A stretch of 64,000 nt of DNA from Mariniflexile sp. AS56 (GCF_030552475.1 NZ_JAUPED010000001.1:62001-126000); one strand, 5' to 3'; shown: positions 1 to 9,390, counted from the first letter of the stretch. Program-made: numbers and translations. Notes: generated from the sequence alone by a model not told the origin.

Positions 1-729
1 GAGTCCGTACCGTTTTCCTGCTTCCAAAATACGCTCGGTATCTGCCACCGAGAAATAACCGGTTTCACAAAATACATCGATATATTCTGCCAATTGTTCC
101 TGTGCTATTTGCGGCAACATCGCGTCTATAAGTAAATCGATATAACCTGCTTTGTTATTTTTAAATTCATTGGGAACGGCATGTGCCCCTAAAAATGTCG
201 CTTTGATGGGAATGGAATAATTTGCTTTTAACCGTTTTATAACTCGAAGCATTTTTAATTCGGCTTCCACTGTTAACCCATAACCCGATTTAATTTCAAT
301 AGCTCCCGTACCCAGAGCCATCACTTCCTCCAGCCGTGTTTTACTTTGTTGGTATAAATCGACTTCTGTTGTTTCTTGAAGTTTTTTTGCTGAATTTAAA
401 ATACCGCCTCCTTTGTTAGCTATTTCTTGATACGAAAGCCCTTTTATTTTATCGACAAACTCGCTTTCTCTGTTTCCTGCATACACAATGTGTGTATGCG
501 AATCGCACCATGCGGGCATCACTATTTTACCTGTGGCATCGACAACATTTTCAACGGCCGCTTCTGGACAATCTGCCATGACACCAAATTGCTTAATAAT
601 GCCATCTTCCACCAATAAAAAGGCGTTTTTTATGGAAGGCAATTCAGCCATCTCTTTCCCCGAAACAAACCGCACATCACGGTCTCTTACTTGCAGTAAT
701 TCTTTTATATTTTTGAATAGCGTTCGCAT
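1..729 (-). CDS. hutI: Imidazolonepropionase, partial (N-terminal 243 residues)
   Basis: Third step of histidine degradation: hydrolyses imidazolone-5-propionate to N-formimidoyl-L-glutamate in the cytoplasm. The reading frame is open from its ATG to the left window edge, so the C-terminal part is missing. The amidohydrolase metal motif HTH is visible in the stretch CDSHTHIVYAGNRESEF, followed by GGGI and the EIKSGYGL stretch typical of HutI. Its ATG overlaps the hutU stop by one base (TAATG), which fixes the start and implies translational coupling. Last visible gene of the hutH-hutU-hutI operon. Identification is firm. Confidence 0.95.
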   Translation of the reverse strand, partial: MRTLFKNIKELLQVRDRDVRFVSGKEMAELPSIKNAFLLVEDGIIKQFGVMADCPEAAVENVVDATGKIVMPAWCDSHTHIVYAGNRESEFVDKIKGLSYQEIANKGGGILNSAKKLQETTEVDLYQQSKTRLEEVMALGTGAIEIKSGYGLTVEAELKMLRVIKRLKANYSIPIKATFLGAHAVPNEFKNNKAGYIDLLIDAMLPQIAQEQLAEYIDVFCETGYFSVADTERILEAGKRYGL

Positions 730-2726
730 TAAAATAAGTTTTCTAATAATTGGTTATCTACTAAATTGGGGATGGTTACTTTTAAGTTGGGTGTACGCGC
801 CATTTCGCGTTTTATGGCGAATAAAGCTTCGTCGTTTCGGGCCCAACTTCTGCGGGCAATTCCGTTATTCACATCAAAAAACAACATGCTTTTTAAACGA
901 GCTTCGGCTTCCTTAGTACCATCTAACAACATGCCAAAACCACCATTAATCACCTCACCCCAACCTACGCCACCGCCATTGTGAATGGAAACCCACGTAG
1001 CACCTCTAAAGCTATCACCAATAACGTTATGAATAGCCATATCTGCTGTAAATTTACTGCCATCGTAAATATTGGAGGTTTCACGATAGGGCGAATCGGT
1101 ACCGCTTACATCGTGATGGTCGCGCCCCAAAACCACCGCACCAATAGTTCCTTTAGCTACGGCATTGTTAAAAGCTTCGGCTATTTTTGCACGCCCTTCC
1201 GCATCGGCATATAAAATACGTGCTTGCGAGCCCACCACCATCTTATTTTTTTTAGCATCGGCAATCCAAGTAATATTATCTTGCATCTGCTGTTGAATTT
1301 CTACTGGAGCCGTTTTCATAATCTCCTGCAGAACCATCTTCGCGATCGCGTCTGTTTTATCTAAATCTTCTGGTTTCCCCGATGTGCACACCCAACGAAA
1401 GGGCCCGAAACCATAATCGAAACACATAGGTCCTAAAATATCCTGCACATAGGATGGGTATTTAAAATCGATACCATTCACAGCCATCACATCGGCTCCT
1501 GCTCGCGACGCTTCTAATAAAAAAGCATTGCCATAATCGAAAAAATAGGTGCCTTTTTGAACATGTTTGTTAATAGCTTCAGCATGTCTTCGCAACGATG
1601 CTTGTACTTTTTCTTTAAAAATCTCGGGTGATTCCCCTATGAGTTTATGAGATGCTTCATAAGACAAACCAACGGGGTAATAACCTCCCGTCCAAGGTAT
1701 ATGTAACGAGGTTTGATCGGACCCCACATGAACGAAAATGTTTTCCTCATAAAAGCGTTCCCAAACATCGACCACATTCCCAATATAAGCAATGGATACT
1801 ACTTCGTTATTTTTTTGAGCTTTTTTAACACGCGAAACCAACGCATCGAGCGTATCTACCAACACATCTACCCATCCTTGTTCATGGCGTTTTGTGGCTG
1901 CTTTGGGGTTTACTTCTGCAGCAACAGTAATACAACCTGCTATGTTCCCTGCTTTGGGCTGTGCGCCACTCATACCGCCCAAACCGGCGGTTAAAAACAG
2001 CTTACCTGCAGGTGTTTCGCCTTTTGGAAGCATCTTTCTAAAAGCATTCATCACCGTAATTGTGGTACCGTGAACAATGCCTTGCGGACCAATATACATA
2101 AACGAACCAGCTGTCATTTGCCCATATTGGGTAACACCCAAAGCATTAAATTTCTCCCAGTCGTCTGGTTTTGAATAATTGGGAATCATCATTCCATTTG
2201 TCACTACGACGCGAGGCGCTTCTTTAGATGATGGAAACAAACCCATGGGGTGTCCCGAATACATATGTAGTGTTTGTTCATCAGTCATATGCGATAAATA
2301 TTGCATGGTTAACAGGTATTGTGCCCAATTTTGAAACACCGCCCCATTGCCTCCATAAGTAATTAACTCTTCTGGGTGTTGCGCCACAGCAGGATCGAGG
2401 TTATTTTGAATCATAAGCATAATAGCCGCTGCCTGTGTACTTTTTGCAGGATATTCTGAAATGGCTCTGGCATATATTTTATAACTTGGTTTGAATCGAT
2501 ACATGTAAATACGACCAAAATCTTGTAATTCTTCAGCAAATTCTACGGCCAATTCTTTATGCCAACTTTTTGGAACATAGCGCAGGGCATTGCGTATAGC
2601 CAATTGCTTTTCTTCTAGAGATAAGATATCTTTTCGCTTCGGCACCCTATTCACATCTAAGGGATAGCTATGTTTTATTGGTAATTCGTTTGGAATCCCT
2701 TGTAATATCTGTTCTTTAAACGTCAT
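729..2726 (-). CDS. hutU: Urocanate hydratase (long form)
   Basis: Converts urocanate to 4-imidazolone-5-propionate with tightly bound NAD+ as electrophile; second step of histidine degradation. The NAD-binding stretch GLGGMSGAQ lies at residues 248-256, QGIVHGT at 215-221, and the conserved cysteine sits in FRWVCTSG at residue 447. At 665 residues it is about 100 longer than the classical 550-560 residue enzyme; the extra length is N-terminal and is a form commonly seen in Bacteroidota (recalled from the family, not tested here). It starts 7 bases after the hutH stop and overlaps hutI by one base, so the three genes form one operon. Confidence 0.96.
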   Translation of the reverse strand: MTFKEQILQGIPNELPIKHSYPLDVNRVPKRKDILSLEEKQLAIRNALRYVPKSWHKELAVEFAEELQDFGRIYMYRFKPSYKIYARAISEYPAKSTQAAAIMLMIQNNLDPAVAQHPEELITYGGNGAVFQNWAQYLLTMQYLSHMTDEQTLHMYSGHPMGLFPSSKEAPRVVVTNGMMIPNYSKPDDWEKFNALGVTQYGQMTAGSFMYIGPQGIVHGTTITVMNAFRKMLPKGETPAGKLFLTAGLGGMSGAQPKAGNIAGCITVAAEVNPKAATKRHEQGWVDVLVDTLDALVSRVKKAQKNNEVVSIAYIGNVVDVWERFYEENIFVHVGSDQTSLHIPWTGGYYPVGLSYEASHKLIGESPEIFKEKVQASLRRHAEAINKHVQKGTYFFDYGNAFLLEASRAGADVMAVNGIDFKYPSYVQDILGPMCFDYGFGPFRWVCTSGKPEDLDKTDAIAKMVLQEIMKTAPVEIQQQMQDNITWIADAKKNKMVVGSQARILYADAEGRAKIAEAFNNAVAKGTIGAVVLGRDHHDVSGTDSPYRETSNIYDGSKFTADMAIHNVIGDSFRGATWVSIHNGGGVGWGEVINGGFGMLLDGTKEAEARLKSMLFFDVNNGIARRSWARNDEALFAIKREMARTPNLKVTIPNLVDNQLLENLF

Positions 2727-2733
2727 AACCTTT

Positions 2734-4224
2734 CTATTTTACAATGAATTTTTGAGTTTTAACTAAGGTGATTAGTGCATTAATATCATCTTTAAGAATG
2801 CGGTCTTCTTCTAGTTTTGCAACTTTATTACGGATGATTTTAAAGTTACTTTCTATTATTTCAGAAAAAGTATTCGGGCGTCTAAACTCCATCGCTTGTG
2901 CGGCATACATGAGTTCTATCGCTAATATTTTATCAATATTTCCCAATATTTGGTTGAATTGTCGTCCCGAAATACTCCCCATAGACACATGATCTTCTTG
3001 CCCTAATGAAGTTGGAATACTATCTGCTGAAGGCGGAAAACACAACGACTTATTCTCGGTAACCAAAGCTGCAGTGGTATATTGCGGAATCATAAAACCA
3101 GAATTCAATCCACCACTTGCTGTTAATAAACGGGGTAATCCATACTTTCCTTCAATGAGTAAATAACACCTTCTATCTGAAATATTACCCAATTCTGAAG
3201 CAGCAATAGAACAATAATCCAAAGCCATAGCGAGTGGTTGGCCATGAAAATTACCTCCTGAAATCGCTTCCGTTTCACTTAACACAATAGGATTATCAGT
3301 CACTGAATTCATTTCAATTTCTGCCAAATCATTTAAATGATAATACGCATTTCTGGATGCACCGTGCACTTGCGGAATACAGCGCATAGAATACGGATCT
3401 TGCACACGGGCACAATCTTTATGCGACTTTATATTTTTAGATTTATAAAACAACATGCGCATACGTTTGGCAACTTCCACGTTACCTTTAAACGGACGAA
3501 TACTGTGCAACAATTCCTTAAATGGAGAAGCACTTCCTTGGTAGCCCTCCAAACTCATAGCGCCAGCAACATCGGCCAAATCGAGCAAATAGGCCATTTT
3601 TTTTAAGCCAGTAATGGCGTGTGCTAATATAAATTGCGTGCCATTTATAAGGGCTAAACCTTCTTTAGCAGCTAATTGTATGGGTTCTAAATCATGAGCT
3701 TCTAAAACAGTTTTTGCTGGCACTATAGCCTCATCTACCCAGAATTCGCCTTCACCAATTAAAGGTAAAAACAAATGAGACAAGGGTGCTAAATCGCCCG
3801 AAGCGCCCACAGAACCTTGCTCTGGAACCACAGGCAACAAATCATTTTCAATAAAATAAATAATACGTTCAATAACCTCTAAGCGAATCCCCGAAAAGCC
3901 TTTACTTAAAGCGTGTACTTTACAAATCATCATGATTTTTGACAACTCTTTCGCTATAGGATTCCCAACACCAACGGCATGGGTTATGAGCAGATTTTTT
4001 TGAAGCAGACTGGTTTCATCTGGTGAAATTTTAACATCACACAGAGGCCCGAAACCCGTATTAATACCATAAATAGCCTTCTTAGAAGCTGCCATAACTT
4101 CTACTTTTCGTCTTGAATCGTTAATTTTAGAAATTACGTATTCTGTCAAGACACCTTTTAAGCTTCCATTGGCTATATCCATAACACTCGTTACAGTTAA
4201 TCTATCGGTTCCGTAAACAAACAT
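2734..4224 (-). CDS. hutH: Histidine ammonia-lyase
   Basis: Deaminates L-histidine to trans-urocanate, the entry step of the Hut pathway. The prosthetic group MIO forms from the Ala-Ser-Gly triad, seen at residues 141-143 in GSVGASGDLAPLSH. The substrate-binding motif GTQF and the FHGQPLA stretch are also present. Length 496 residues is usual for the family. First gene of the minus-strand operon; its promoter lies in the 104-base gap it shares with a divergent LysR regulator, which suggests histidine- or urocanate-responsive control by that protein. Confidence 0.96.
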   Translation of the reverse strand: MFVYGTDRLTVTSVMDIANGSLKGVLTEYVISKINDSRRKVEVMAASKKAIYGINTGFGPLCDVKISPDETSLLQKNLLITHAVGVGNPIAKELSKIMMICKVHALSKGFSGIRLEVIERIIYFIENDLLPVVPEQGSVGASGDLAPLSHLFLPLIGEGEFWVDEAIVPAKTVLEAHDLEPIQLAAKEGLALINGTQFILAHAITGLKKMAYLLDLADVAGAMSLEGYQGSASPFKELLHSIRPFKGNVEVAKRMRMLFYKSKNIKSHKDCARVQDPYSMRCIPQVHGASRNAYYHLNDLAEIEMNSVTDNPIVLSETEAISGGNFHGQPLAMALDYCSIAASELGNISDRRCYLLIEGKYGLPRLLTASGGLNSGFMIPQYTTAALVTENKSLCFPPSADSIPTSLGQEDHVSMGSISGRQFNQILGNIDKILAIELMYAAQAMEFRRPNTFSEIIESNFKIIRNKVAKLEEDRILKDDINALITLVKTQKFIVK

Positions 4225-4246
4225 GCTCTTATATTTTAATTAAATA

Positions 4247-4299
4247 ATTAGGTATTCCACCCGACCATTACAAAATTATTGATAAATTTAATACCTAAT
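4247..4299. promoter_or_regulatory. hutH promoter region with inverted-repeat operator
   Basis: A perfect 10-bp inverted repeat, ATTAGGTATT at 4247-4256 and AATACCTAAT at 4290-4299, sits in the gap between hutH and the LysR gene. Between the arms, on the minus strand, TAATTTTG (4278 to 4271) matches the Bacteroidota -7 consensus TAnnTTTG and would serve hutH. One arm therefore covers the -35 region and the other lies just after the likely start of transcription. Best guess: binding site of the divergent LysR protein. A weaker plus-strand -7-like element (TATATTTA at 4307-4314) could serve the regulator gene. Confidence 0.6.
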
Positions 4300-4328
4300 A
4301 AGACCATATATTTAGATTATTAATAACC

Positions 4329-5225
4329 ATGAGTTATCAAATAGAATACAGACATTTAAAATATTTTTTGGCTGTTGCCGACCATTTGCACTTTAGAAAA
4401 GCCGCAGAAACCCTTTATATTTCGCAACCTGGTTTAAGTAGACAAATAAAAGAAATGGAAGAAAGTTTAGGTATTAAACTCTTTGAACGCCACAATAGAA
4501 GTGTAAAACTCACCACCGTTGGCACCTATTTAAAGGCTGAACTCAACAAAAACCTTAAAAATTTAGATGCTATTTTACACCATGCGAAGTTACTTGAAGA
4601 TGGTAAAGATGGACAATTAAACTTTGGCTATGTAGGTTCTGCCATGCAGAAAATTATACCAGAGTTATTATTAAACTTCACCAAAACACACCCAAATATT
4701 TTGTTTAGCCTCAAGGAAATGGACAACACTAAACAAATAGAAGGTTTACTGGCACAAGCTATTGATATTGGTTTTGTGAGGTTAGAAAAAGTACCTAGAG
4801 GTTTGGAACTTCACCCCATTGTAAAAGAACCTTTCTGTTTGGTACTTCCTAAAAACCACCCTCTTAACGCTTCAAATTTCAAAAATTTATCACAATGTAA
4901 AAAGGAACATTTCATTCTATTCGACCCCGAATACAGTGCTTCTTACTATGAAAAAGTGATGGAAATTTTTGATGACAACGGGTTTAATCCGCTGGTTTCA
5001 CACAACACCATACACGCCGGTTCTATCTATAAATTGGTTGAAAACAATTTCGGTATTTCTATTGTGCCTAAATCACTTCAAACGGAAAACAATGCCAACA
5101 TTAAGTTTATTGAATTAAGCAAAATCCCACAAAGAACCACACTATCAGTTATTTGGAACAAAGAAAACCAGAACCCGATATTAAGTAAGATTTTATCTAT
5201 AATTCACAAGGAAAACATAAAATAG
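4329..5225 (+). CDS. LysR-family transcriptional regulator (probable hut regulator)
   Basis: DNA-binding regulator of the LysR family, 298 residues, the usual length. The N-terminal winged helix-turn-helix (about residues 8-66) contains HLHFRKAAETLYISQPGLSR and IKEMEESLGIKLFER; the rest (about 90-295) is the periplasmic-binding-protein-like effector domain. It is divergent from hutH with a 104-base shared control region carrying a long inverted repeat, the usual arrangement for a LysR regulator and its target operon. The effector (perhaps urocanate or histidine) is inferred from context only. The family call is firm, the hut role likely. Confidence 0.9.
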   Translation: MSYQIEYRHLKYFLAVADHLHFRKAAETLYISQPGLSRQIKEMEESLGIKLFERHNRSVKLTTVGTYLKAELNKNLKNLDAILHHAKLLEDGKDGQLNFGYVGSAMQKIIPELLLNFTKTHPNILFSLKEMDNTKQIEGLLAQAIDIGFVRLEKVPRGLELHPIVKEPFCLVLPKNHPLNASNFKNLSQCKKEHFILFDPEYSASYYEKVMEIFDDNGFNPLVSHNTIHAGSIYKLVENNFGISIVPKSLQTENNANIKFIELSKIPQRTTLSVIWNKENQNPILSKILSIIHKENIK

Positions 5226-5246
5226 CTGAAATACAAAATAAATGAT

Positions 5247-5366
5247 TACCTTTGCCGCTTGAAATAATTCCTCAGAGTGAGGATGTGTTACTAGAAGTTT
5301 AGGTTTAAGTATGTCGATTCGCTTCTTATGTAACACCACATAAAACAATCGAATACTTATACAAGA
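5247..5366 (+). promoter_or_regulatory. Promoter and structured 5' leader of the DEAD-box helicase gene
   Basis: TACCTTTG at 5247-5254 fits the Bacteroidota -7 element, giving a leader of roughly 105 bases. The leader can fold into CCTCA/TGAGG (5271-5283) and a long hairpin: TAAGTAT (5306-5312) plus TCGATT (5314-5319) pair with AATCGA (5347-5352) plus ATACTTA (5353-5359), with G5313 bulged. Inside it is a 6-bp stem TTATGT/ACATAA (5326-5331 and 5338-5343) with loop AACACC. The structure ends 7 bases before the ATG, so it could control translation, for instance by temperature or by the helicase itself (inference). Confidence 0.6.
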
Positions 5367-7238
5367 ATGAACACATTCCAAGATTTAGGTCTTAATGAAG
5401 ACCTTTTACGCGCTATTACCGATTTAGGTTTTGAAAAACCAAGTGAAGTACAAGACAAAGCAATCCCTATTTTATTAGAATCTGAAACCGATTTAGTGGC
5501 ACTAGCCCAAACCGGAACAGGAAAAACGGCTGCCTTTGGTTTCCCAATGCTTCATAAAATTGATGTTAACAGTCGTACCACTCAAGGCCTAATTTTATCA
5601 CCTACTCGCGAACTTTGTTTGCAAATTACCAACGAAATGAAACTTTACGGAAAGTACTGTAAAGGATTAAATGTTGTTGCTGTTTATGGTGGTTCTAGCA
5701 TAACAGACCAAGCCAGAGACATTAAAAAAGGAGCACAAATTATTGTGGCTACTCCGGGTAGAATGAAAGATATGATTAACAGAAGGTTAGTTGATATCTC
5801 TAAAATAGAATATGCTGTTTTAGATGAAGCTGATGAAATGTTAAACATGGGCTTTAAAGAAGATATTACTGATATTCTTAGTTTCACCCCAAAAGAAAAA
5901 AACACATGGTTATTTTCTGCAACTATGCCAAGAGAAGTGGCAGCCATTGCAAAAAACTTTATGCGCAGCCCACAAGAAATTACGGTTGGAAATAAAAATG
6001 AAAGTACCAGTCAAGTATCGCACGAATATTATTTAGTTAATTCTAGAGACCGTTACGATGCTTTAAAACGTTTAGCAGATGCCAATCCAGATATTTTCTC
6101 GGTAGTTTTCTGTAGAACTAAAAATGACACTCAAAAAGTTGCTGAACGTCTTATTGAAGATGGTTACAGTGCAGGTGCATTACACGGCGATTTAAGTCAA
6201 AACCAACGTGATTTGGTTATGAAATCGTTTAGAAATAACCAAATCCAAATGCTTGTTGCTACCGATGTAGCTGCTCGTGGAATTGATGTAGATGATATTA
6301 CACACGTAATAAACTACCAACTTCCTGATGAAATCGAAACGTACACACACCGTTCTGGTCGTACAGGTCGTGCAGGAAAAACGGGAGTTTCTATGGTAAT
6401 CGTTTCTAAAAGTGAAGTGCGCAAAATAAAAAGTATCGAGCGTATTATAAACAAAGCTTTCGAGAAAAAAGACATTCCAAACGGTATGGCTATTTGTGAA
6501 GTACAACTTATGTCGCTTGCTAATAAAATTCACCATACAGAAGTTAATCACGAAATTGATAAATATTTAACAAGTATTAACGAATTGTTTGAAGATACAT
6601 CGAAAGATGAATTGATCAAAAAATTCTTCTCGGTTGAGTTTTCTCGTTTCTTCAACTATTACCAAAAATCTAAAAACCTAAACGTTTCAGAAGGTGATGT
6701 TCGCGATAGAGATAGTGGACGCGATGGCGGACGCGATTTTGGTGGAAGCGCAGATTCTACACGTTACTTTATTAACGTAGGTAGTAAAGATGGTTTCGAC
6801 TGGATGCAGTTAAAAGATTTTTTAAAAGAAGTTTTAGAACTTGGTAGAGACGACGTATTTAAAGTGGAAGTGAAAGACAGTTTCTCTTTCTTCAATACTG
6901 AAAACGAATTAAAAGATAAAATATTAGCTTTCTTTACAGATTACAAACACAACGGACGCTTTGTAAATGTTGAAGTTTCTGAAAACCGCGGTGGCGGCGG
7001 AAGACGTAACGACAGACGCGGTGGCGGAAGAAGTAGTGGTGGTGGAGAAAGACGTGGCGGCGGCGAACGTCGTTCTAGCTCTAGAAGTGATTCTGGAAGC
7101 AGAGGCGATAGAAGAAGCGGCAGCGGCGGTGATTTCAAATCAAATGGTTCTTCTCCAAACAGATCTGCAAGACGTTCTGGTGGAGACACTAAAACAAGTG
7201 ATTCTGGGGCATCAAGACCAAGACGTTCTAGACGCTAA
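5367..7238 (+). CDS. DEAD-box ATP-dependent RNA helicase with DbpA-type RNA-binding domain and RGG tail
   Basis: Cytoplasmic RNA helicase of the DeaD/CsdA/DbpA group, acting in ribosome assembly, RNA turnover or cold adaptation. Motifs in order: Q-motif region (residues 3-35), AQTGTGKT (47-54, Lys53), PTREL (79-83), TPGR (129-132), DEAD (153-156), SAT (about 184), ATDVAARGID, HRSGRTGRAG (about 330). A DbpA-like RRM fold follows at about 468-545. The last 75 residues are a basic Gly/Arg/Ser-rich tail with many RGG-type units, likely a non-specific RNA-binding extension. The leader is unusually structured. Exact orthology (DeaD, CsdA or RhlE-like) is not resolved. Confidence 0.95.
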   Translation: MNTFQDLGLNEDLLRAITDLGFEKPSEVQDKAIPILLESETDLVALAQTGTGKTAAFGFPMLHKIDVNSRTTQGLILSPTRELCLQITNEMKLYGKYCKGLNVVAVYGGSSITDQARDIKKGAQIIVATPGRMKDMINRRLVDISKIEYAVLDEADEMLNMGFKEDITDILSFTPKEKNTWLFSATMPREVAAIAKNFMRSPQEITVGNKNESTSQVSHEYYLVNSRDRYDALKRLADANPDIFSVVFCRTKNDTQKVAERLIEDGYSAGALHGDLSQNQRDLVMKSFRNNQIQMLVATDVAARGIDVDDITHVINYQLPDEIETYTHRSGRTGRAGKTGVSMVIVSKSEVRKIKSIERIINKAFEKKDIPNGMAICEVQLMSLANKIHHTEVNHEIDKYLTSINELFEDTSKDELIKKFFSVEFSRFFNYYQKSKNLNVSEGDVRDRDSGRDGGRDFGGSADSTRYFINVGSKDGFDWMQLKDFLKEVLELGRDDVFKVEVKDSFSFFNTENELKDKILAFFTDYKHNGRFVNVEVSENRGGGGRRNDRRGGGRSSGGGERRGGGERRSSSRSDSGSRGDRRSGSGGDFKSNGSSPNRSARRSGGDTKTSDSGASRPRRSRR

Positions 7239-7339
7239 TTAAACGTTTTTGTTAATTTTAAGTCAAAATAAAACATTGAAACACATTTTTAGTGTTTCGT
7301 TTAGTACTTTTAACCTTAATTTACGTTAACAATAATTAC

Positions 7340-8101
7340 ATGAAGAATTACGCACTCCTTTTTATATGTTTATTTATTTCAGCAACAGCAATGTCTCAAG
7401 AAATAAATAGTGTTATGGGAGTTGTTGTAAACTCAGCAAGTGGCGATCTACTTGAAAATGTAAACATTGTTAACTTAAACCAAGTTAAAGGAACAGCTAC
7501 TAACAGCGAAGGAAGCTTCCAAATTGTTGCTAAAGTAAACGACACATTACACTTATCGTTTTTAGGTTTTAAGTCTATAAAAGTACGTGTTACTAACGAC
7601 TGGTTAAAATTTGGTAGTTCTAAAATTGAACTTACCGAATTGGCATTAGCACTGGAAACAGTGGTAGTAAACCAGTTAAAATTAACAGGATATTTAGCCG
7701 TAGACATTAAACAAGTACCTATAGTTAACAATAATTACCGTTATAGTATTTCTGGTTTATCGAGCGGTTATGAAGCCGGAAAATCATCAACGATCACAAA
7801 AATTATTGGATCTATTTTTAATCCAGCCGATTTTCTGCATCGCATGTTTGGTAAAAGACCGAACGAAATGCGTAAGCTAAAAAAGATGAAGGAAGATGAT
7901 GAAATTAGAAACCTTTTGGCCTCTCGTTTTGACAGAGAAATGCTTTTGGCTTTATTACAAGTAGATAAAGTTGATTTAGATGAAATAGTAAGCCAGTGTA
8001 ACTACTCGAAAGGGTTTATACAAACGGCAAACGACCTTCAAATACTAGATGCTATTAGCGAATGTTATGAAGAATACAAGGTTTTGAATAGAAGCCGATA
8101 A
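7340..8101 (+). CDS. Carboxypeptidase-like regulatory-domain protein (secreted or envelope)
   Basis: Start chosen at the ATG at 7340, which gives a clean signal peptide (MKNYALLFICLFISATAMSQ). An upstream in-frame start would add 16 residues that do not look coding. Residues about 20-105 form a CarboxypepD_reg-like beta-sandwich (GVVVNSASGDLLENVNIVN, then GTATNSEGSFQI and LHLSFLGFKSIKV), a module often found on TonB receptors but here free-standing. The C-terminal 150 residues are charged and of unknown role. 253 residues. A terminator follows. Function beyond envelope location is unknown. Confidence 0.8.
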   Translation: MKNYALLFICLFISATAMSQEINSVMGVVVNSASGDLLENVNIVNLNQVKGTATNSEGSFQIVAKVNDTLHLSFLGFKSIKVRVTNDWLKFGSSKIELTELALALETVVVNQLKLTGYLAVDIKQVPIVNNNYRYSISGLSSGYEAGKSSTITKIIGSIFNPADFLHRMFGKRPNEMRKLKKMKEDDEIRNLLASRFDREMLLALLQVDKVDLDEIVSQCNYSKGFIQTANDLQILDAISECYEEYKVLNRSR

Positions 8102-8121
8102 CATCATAAAATTAAAACAAT

Positions 8122-8152
8122 AAAAAAAGGAAGCATTTGCTTCCTTTTTTTA
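8122..8152. terminator. Bidirectional intrinsic terminator
   Basis: GGAAGC / GCTTCC stem with ATTT loop, flanked by seven A on one side and seven T on the other, placed between two convergent genes, so it can stop transcription in both directions. Confidence 0.85.
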
Positions 8153-8169
8153 TGCCTTATACTTAGGTT

Positions 8170-8697
8170 TCACTTTTCTAAAATACGTTTTAAATTATAT
8201 AGACCTTCTAAAAAGTCGTTTCCAACCGTTTTTTCCATATTAAAAAACAACATAAAAACATTAAACGGCATGGGATTCTTACCCATAAACCCCCAAGTAA
8301 CTTCCGTTTGTGCTTCGGTGAATTTTTCAAGTTTTAAATAAGCATCCGATTCTGATTTCCACGGTTTAAAAAAACGCAGTTTGGATATCACACTTTCATT
8401 TTCAGTGATATTTAAAATCTCCTGTTCGCCCATTCCAACATCTTTATTACCTTCCCATTTAGTTATAAAACCTACTTCACCATCCGTCCCAACATAACTT
8501 TGCTTCATAGTAGGGTCTTTCTTTTTCCAAGGCGACCATTCATCTTGATTCTTAATAAATTTTAGATAGAGGAAAACATCCTCTATAGGTCTCTTAATAA
8601 CAAGACTTCTACGCACTTCATACTTTTGTGGCGTTACAAACATGACAATTAGTAACGATACCAAAACACCAATAAAAAGATACACCACCACCATCAT
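8170..8697 (-). CDS. SRPBCC-superfamily (polyketide cyclase-like) protein with N-terminal membrane anchor
   Basis: 175 residues. A hydrophobic segment (about residues 2-20) is followed by a START/SRPBCC-like domain: YEVRRSLVIKRPIEDVFLYL at its start, the SPWKKKDPTM motif typical of this group, then strand-rich sequence and a C-terminal helix. These proteins bind hydrophobic ligands in a cavity; no substrate can be named here. Convergent with the preceding gene across a shared terminator. The next gene upstream on the same strand, a SpoU methyltransferase, is 39 bases away and may be co-transcribed. Confidence 0.8.
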   Translation of the reverse strand: MMVVVYLFIGVLVSLLIVMFVTPQKYEVRRSLVIKRPIEDVFLYLKFIKNQDEWSPWKKKDPTMKQSYVGTDGEVGFITKWEGNKDVGMGEQEILNITENESVISKLRFFKPWKSESDAYLKLEKFTEAQTEVTWGFMGKNPMPFNVFMLFFNMEKTVGNDFLEGLYNLKRILEK

Positions 8698-8736
8698 AAC
8701 TCATTAATTTTAATCAAATTAAAGATACTAAAAAAA

Positions 8737-9390
8737 TTATTCGCTGTAATAGCGCGCTACTATTTCATCATAACTTTTAATTGTTTTCTTGATCCAATCC
8801 ATACGTTTTTCGAGTAATTCAGCTTCTGTTAATTGCCAATCTATGGTTGTTTGCTTTAATTTGGTTGTTACATGTTGAAGAATAATGGCTGCACTCACTG
8901 AAATATTCAAGCTTTCTGTAAAACCAACCATAGGGATTTTTAAATAACAATCCGCAGCATTTAATACCTCTTCAGATAAGCCTTCCGTTTCTCTTCCAAA
9001 GAAAAAACAAGACTTTTTAGTCACGTCAAAATCATGTAACTCGCAATCGTTGGTATGTGGTGTGGTAGCCACTATTTGATACCCTTTTTGTTTTAAATCG
9101 CTAATACAAGCCTTCACCGTTTGAAACCTATTTAAGTCTACCCATTTCTGGGCACCCATTGCAATTTCTCTATCAATATGTTTCGAATTTTGCTCTTCAA
9201 CAATATTCAACTCTTGTATACCAAAAACATCGCAACTACGCATTACGGCGCTCGTGTTATGTAATTGAAACACATCTTCGGTAGCAACAGTAAAATGTTT
9301 GGTGCGTTCGCCTAATACTTTAGTAAATTTATCTTTGCGTGCGTCGGTTAAAAAGGTTTCTAGGTGCTTTAAAAGATGTATATCTATCAT
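8737..9390 (-). CDS. trmH: SpoU/TrmH-family RNA 2'-O-methyltransferase
   Basis: SPOUT-class methyltransferase, 217 residues. The three knot motifs are visible: NTSAVMRSCDVFGIQ (motif 1 with the catalytic Arg, about residues 45-59), FFGRETEGLS (motif 2, about 129-138) and IPMVGFTESLNISVSAA (motif 3, about 152-168). Closest in length and motif spacing to TrmH, which methylates the ribose of G18 in tRNA using S-adenosylmethionine, but another RNA target cannot be excluded. A perfect palindromic terminator separates it from the CHRD gene upstream. Confidence 0.88.
   Translation of the reverse strand: MIDIHLLKHLETFLTDARKDKFTKVLGERTKHFTVATEDVFQLHNTSAVMRSCDVFGIQELNIVEEQNSKHIDREIAMGAQKWVDLNRFQTVKACISDLKQKGYQIVATTPHTNDCELHDFDVTKKSCFFFGRETEGLSEEVLNAADCYLKIPMVGFTESLNISVSAAIILQHVTTKLKQTTIDWQLTEAELLEKRMDWIKKTIKSYDEIVARYYSE

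Noticed and set aside
6967-7242. Alternative-frame protein inside the helicase tail
   Set aside because: It is a shadow of the Gly/Arg-rich tail; the helicase frame has the clear domain and codon pattern.
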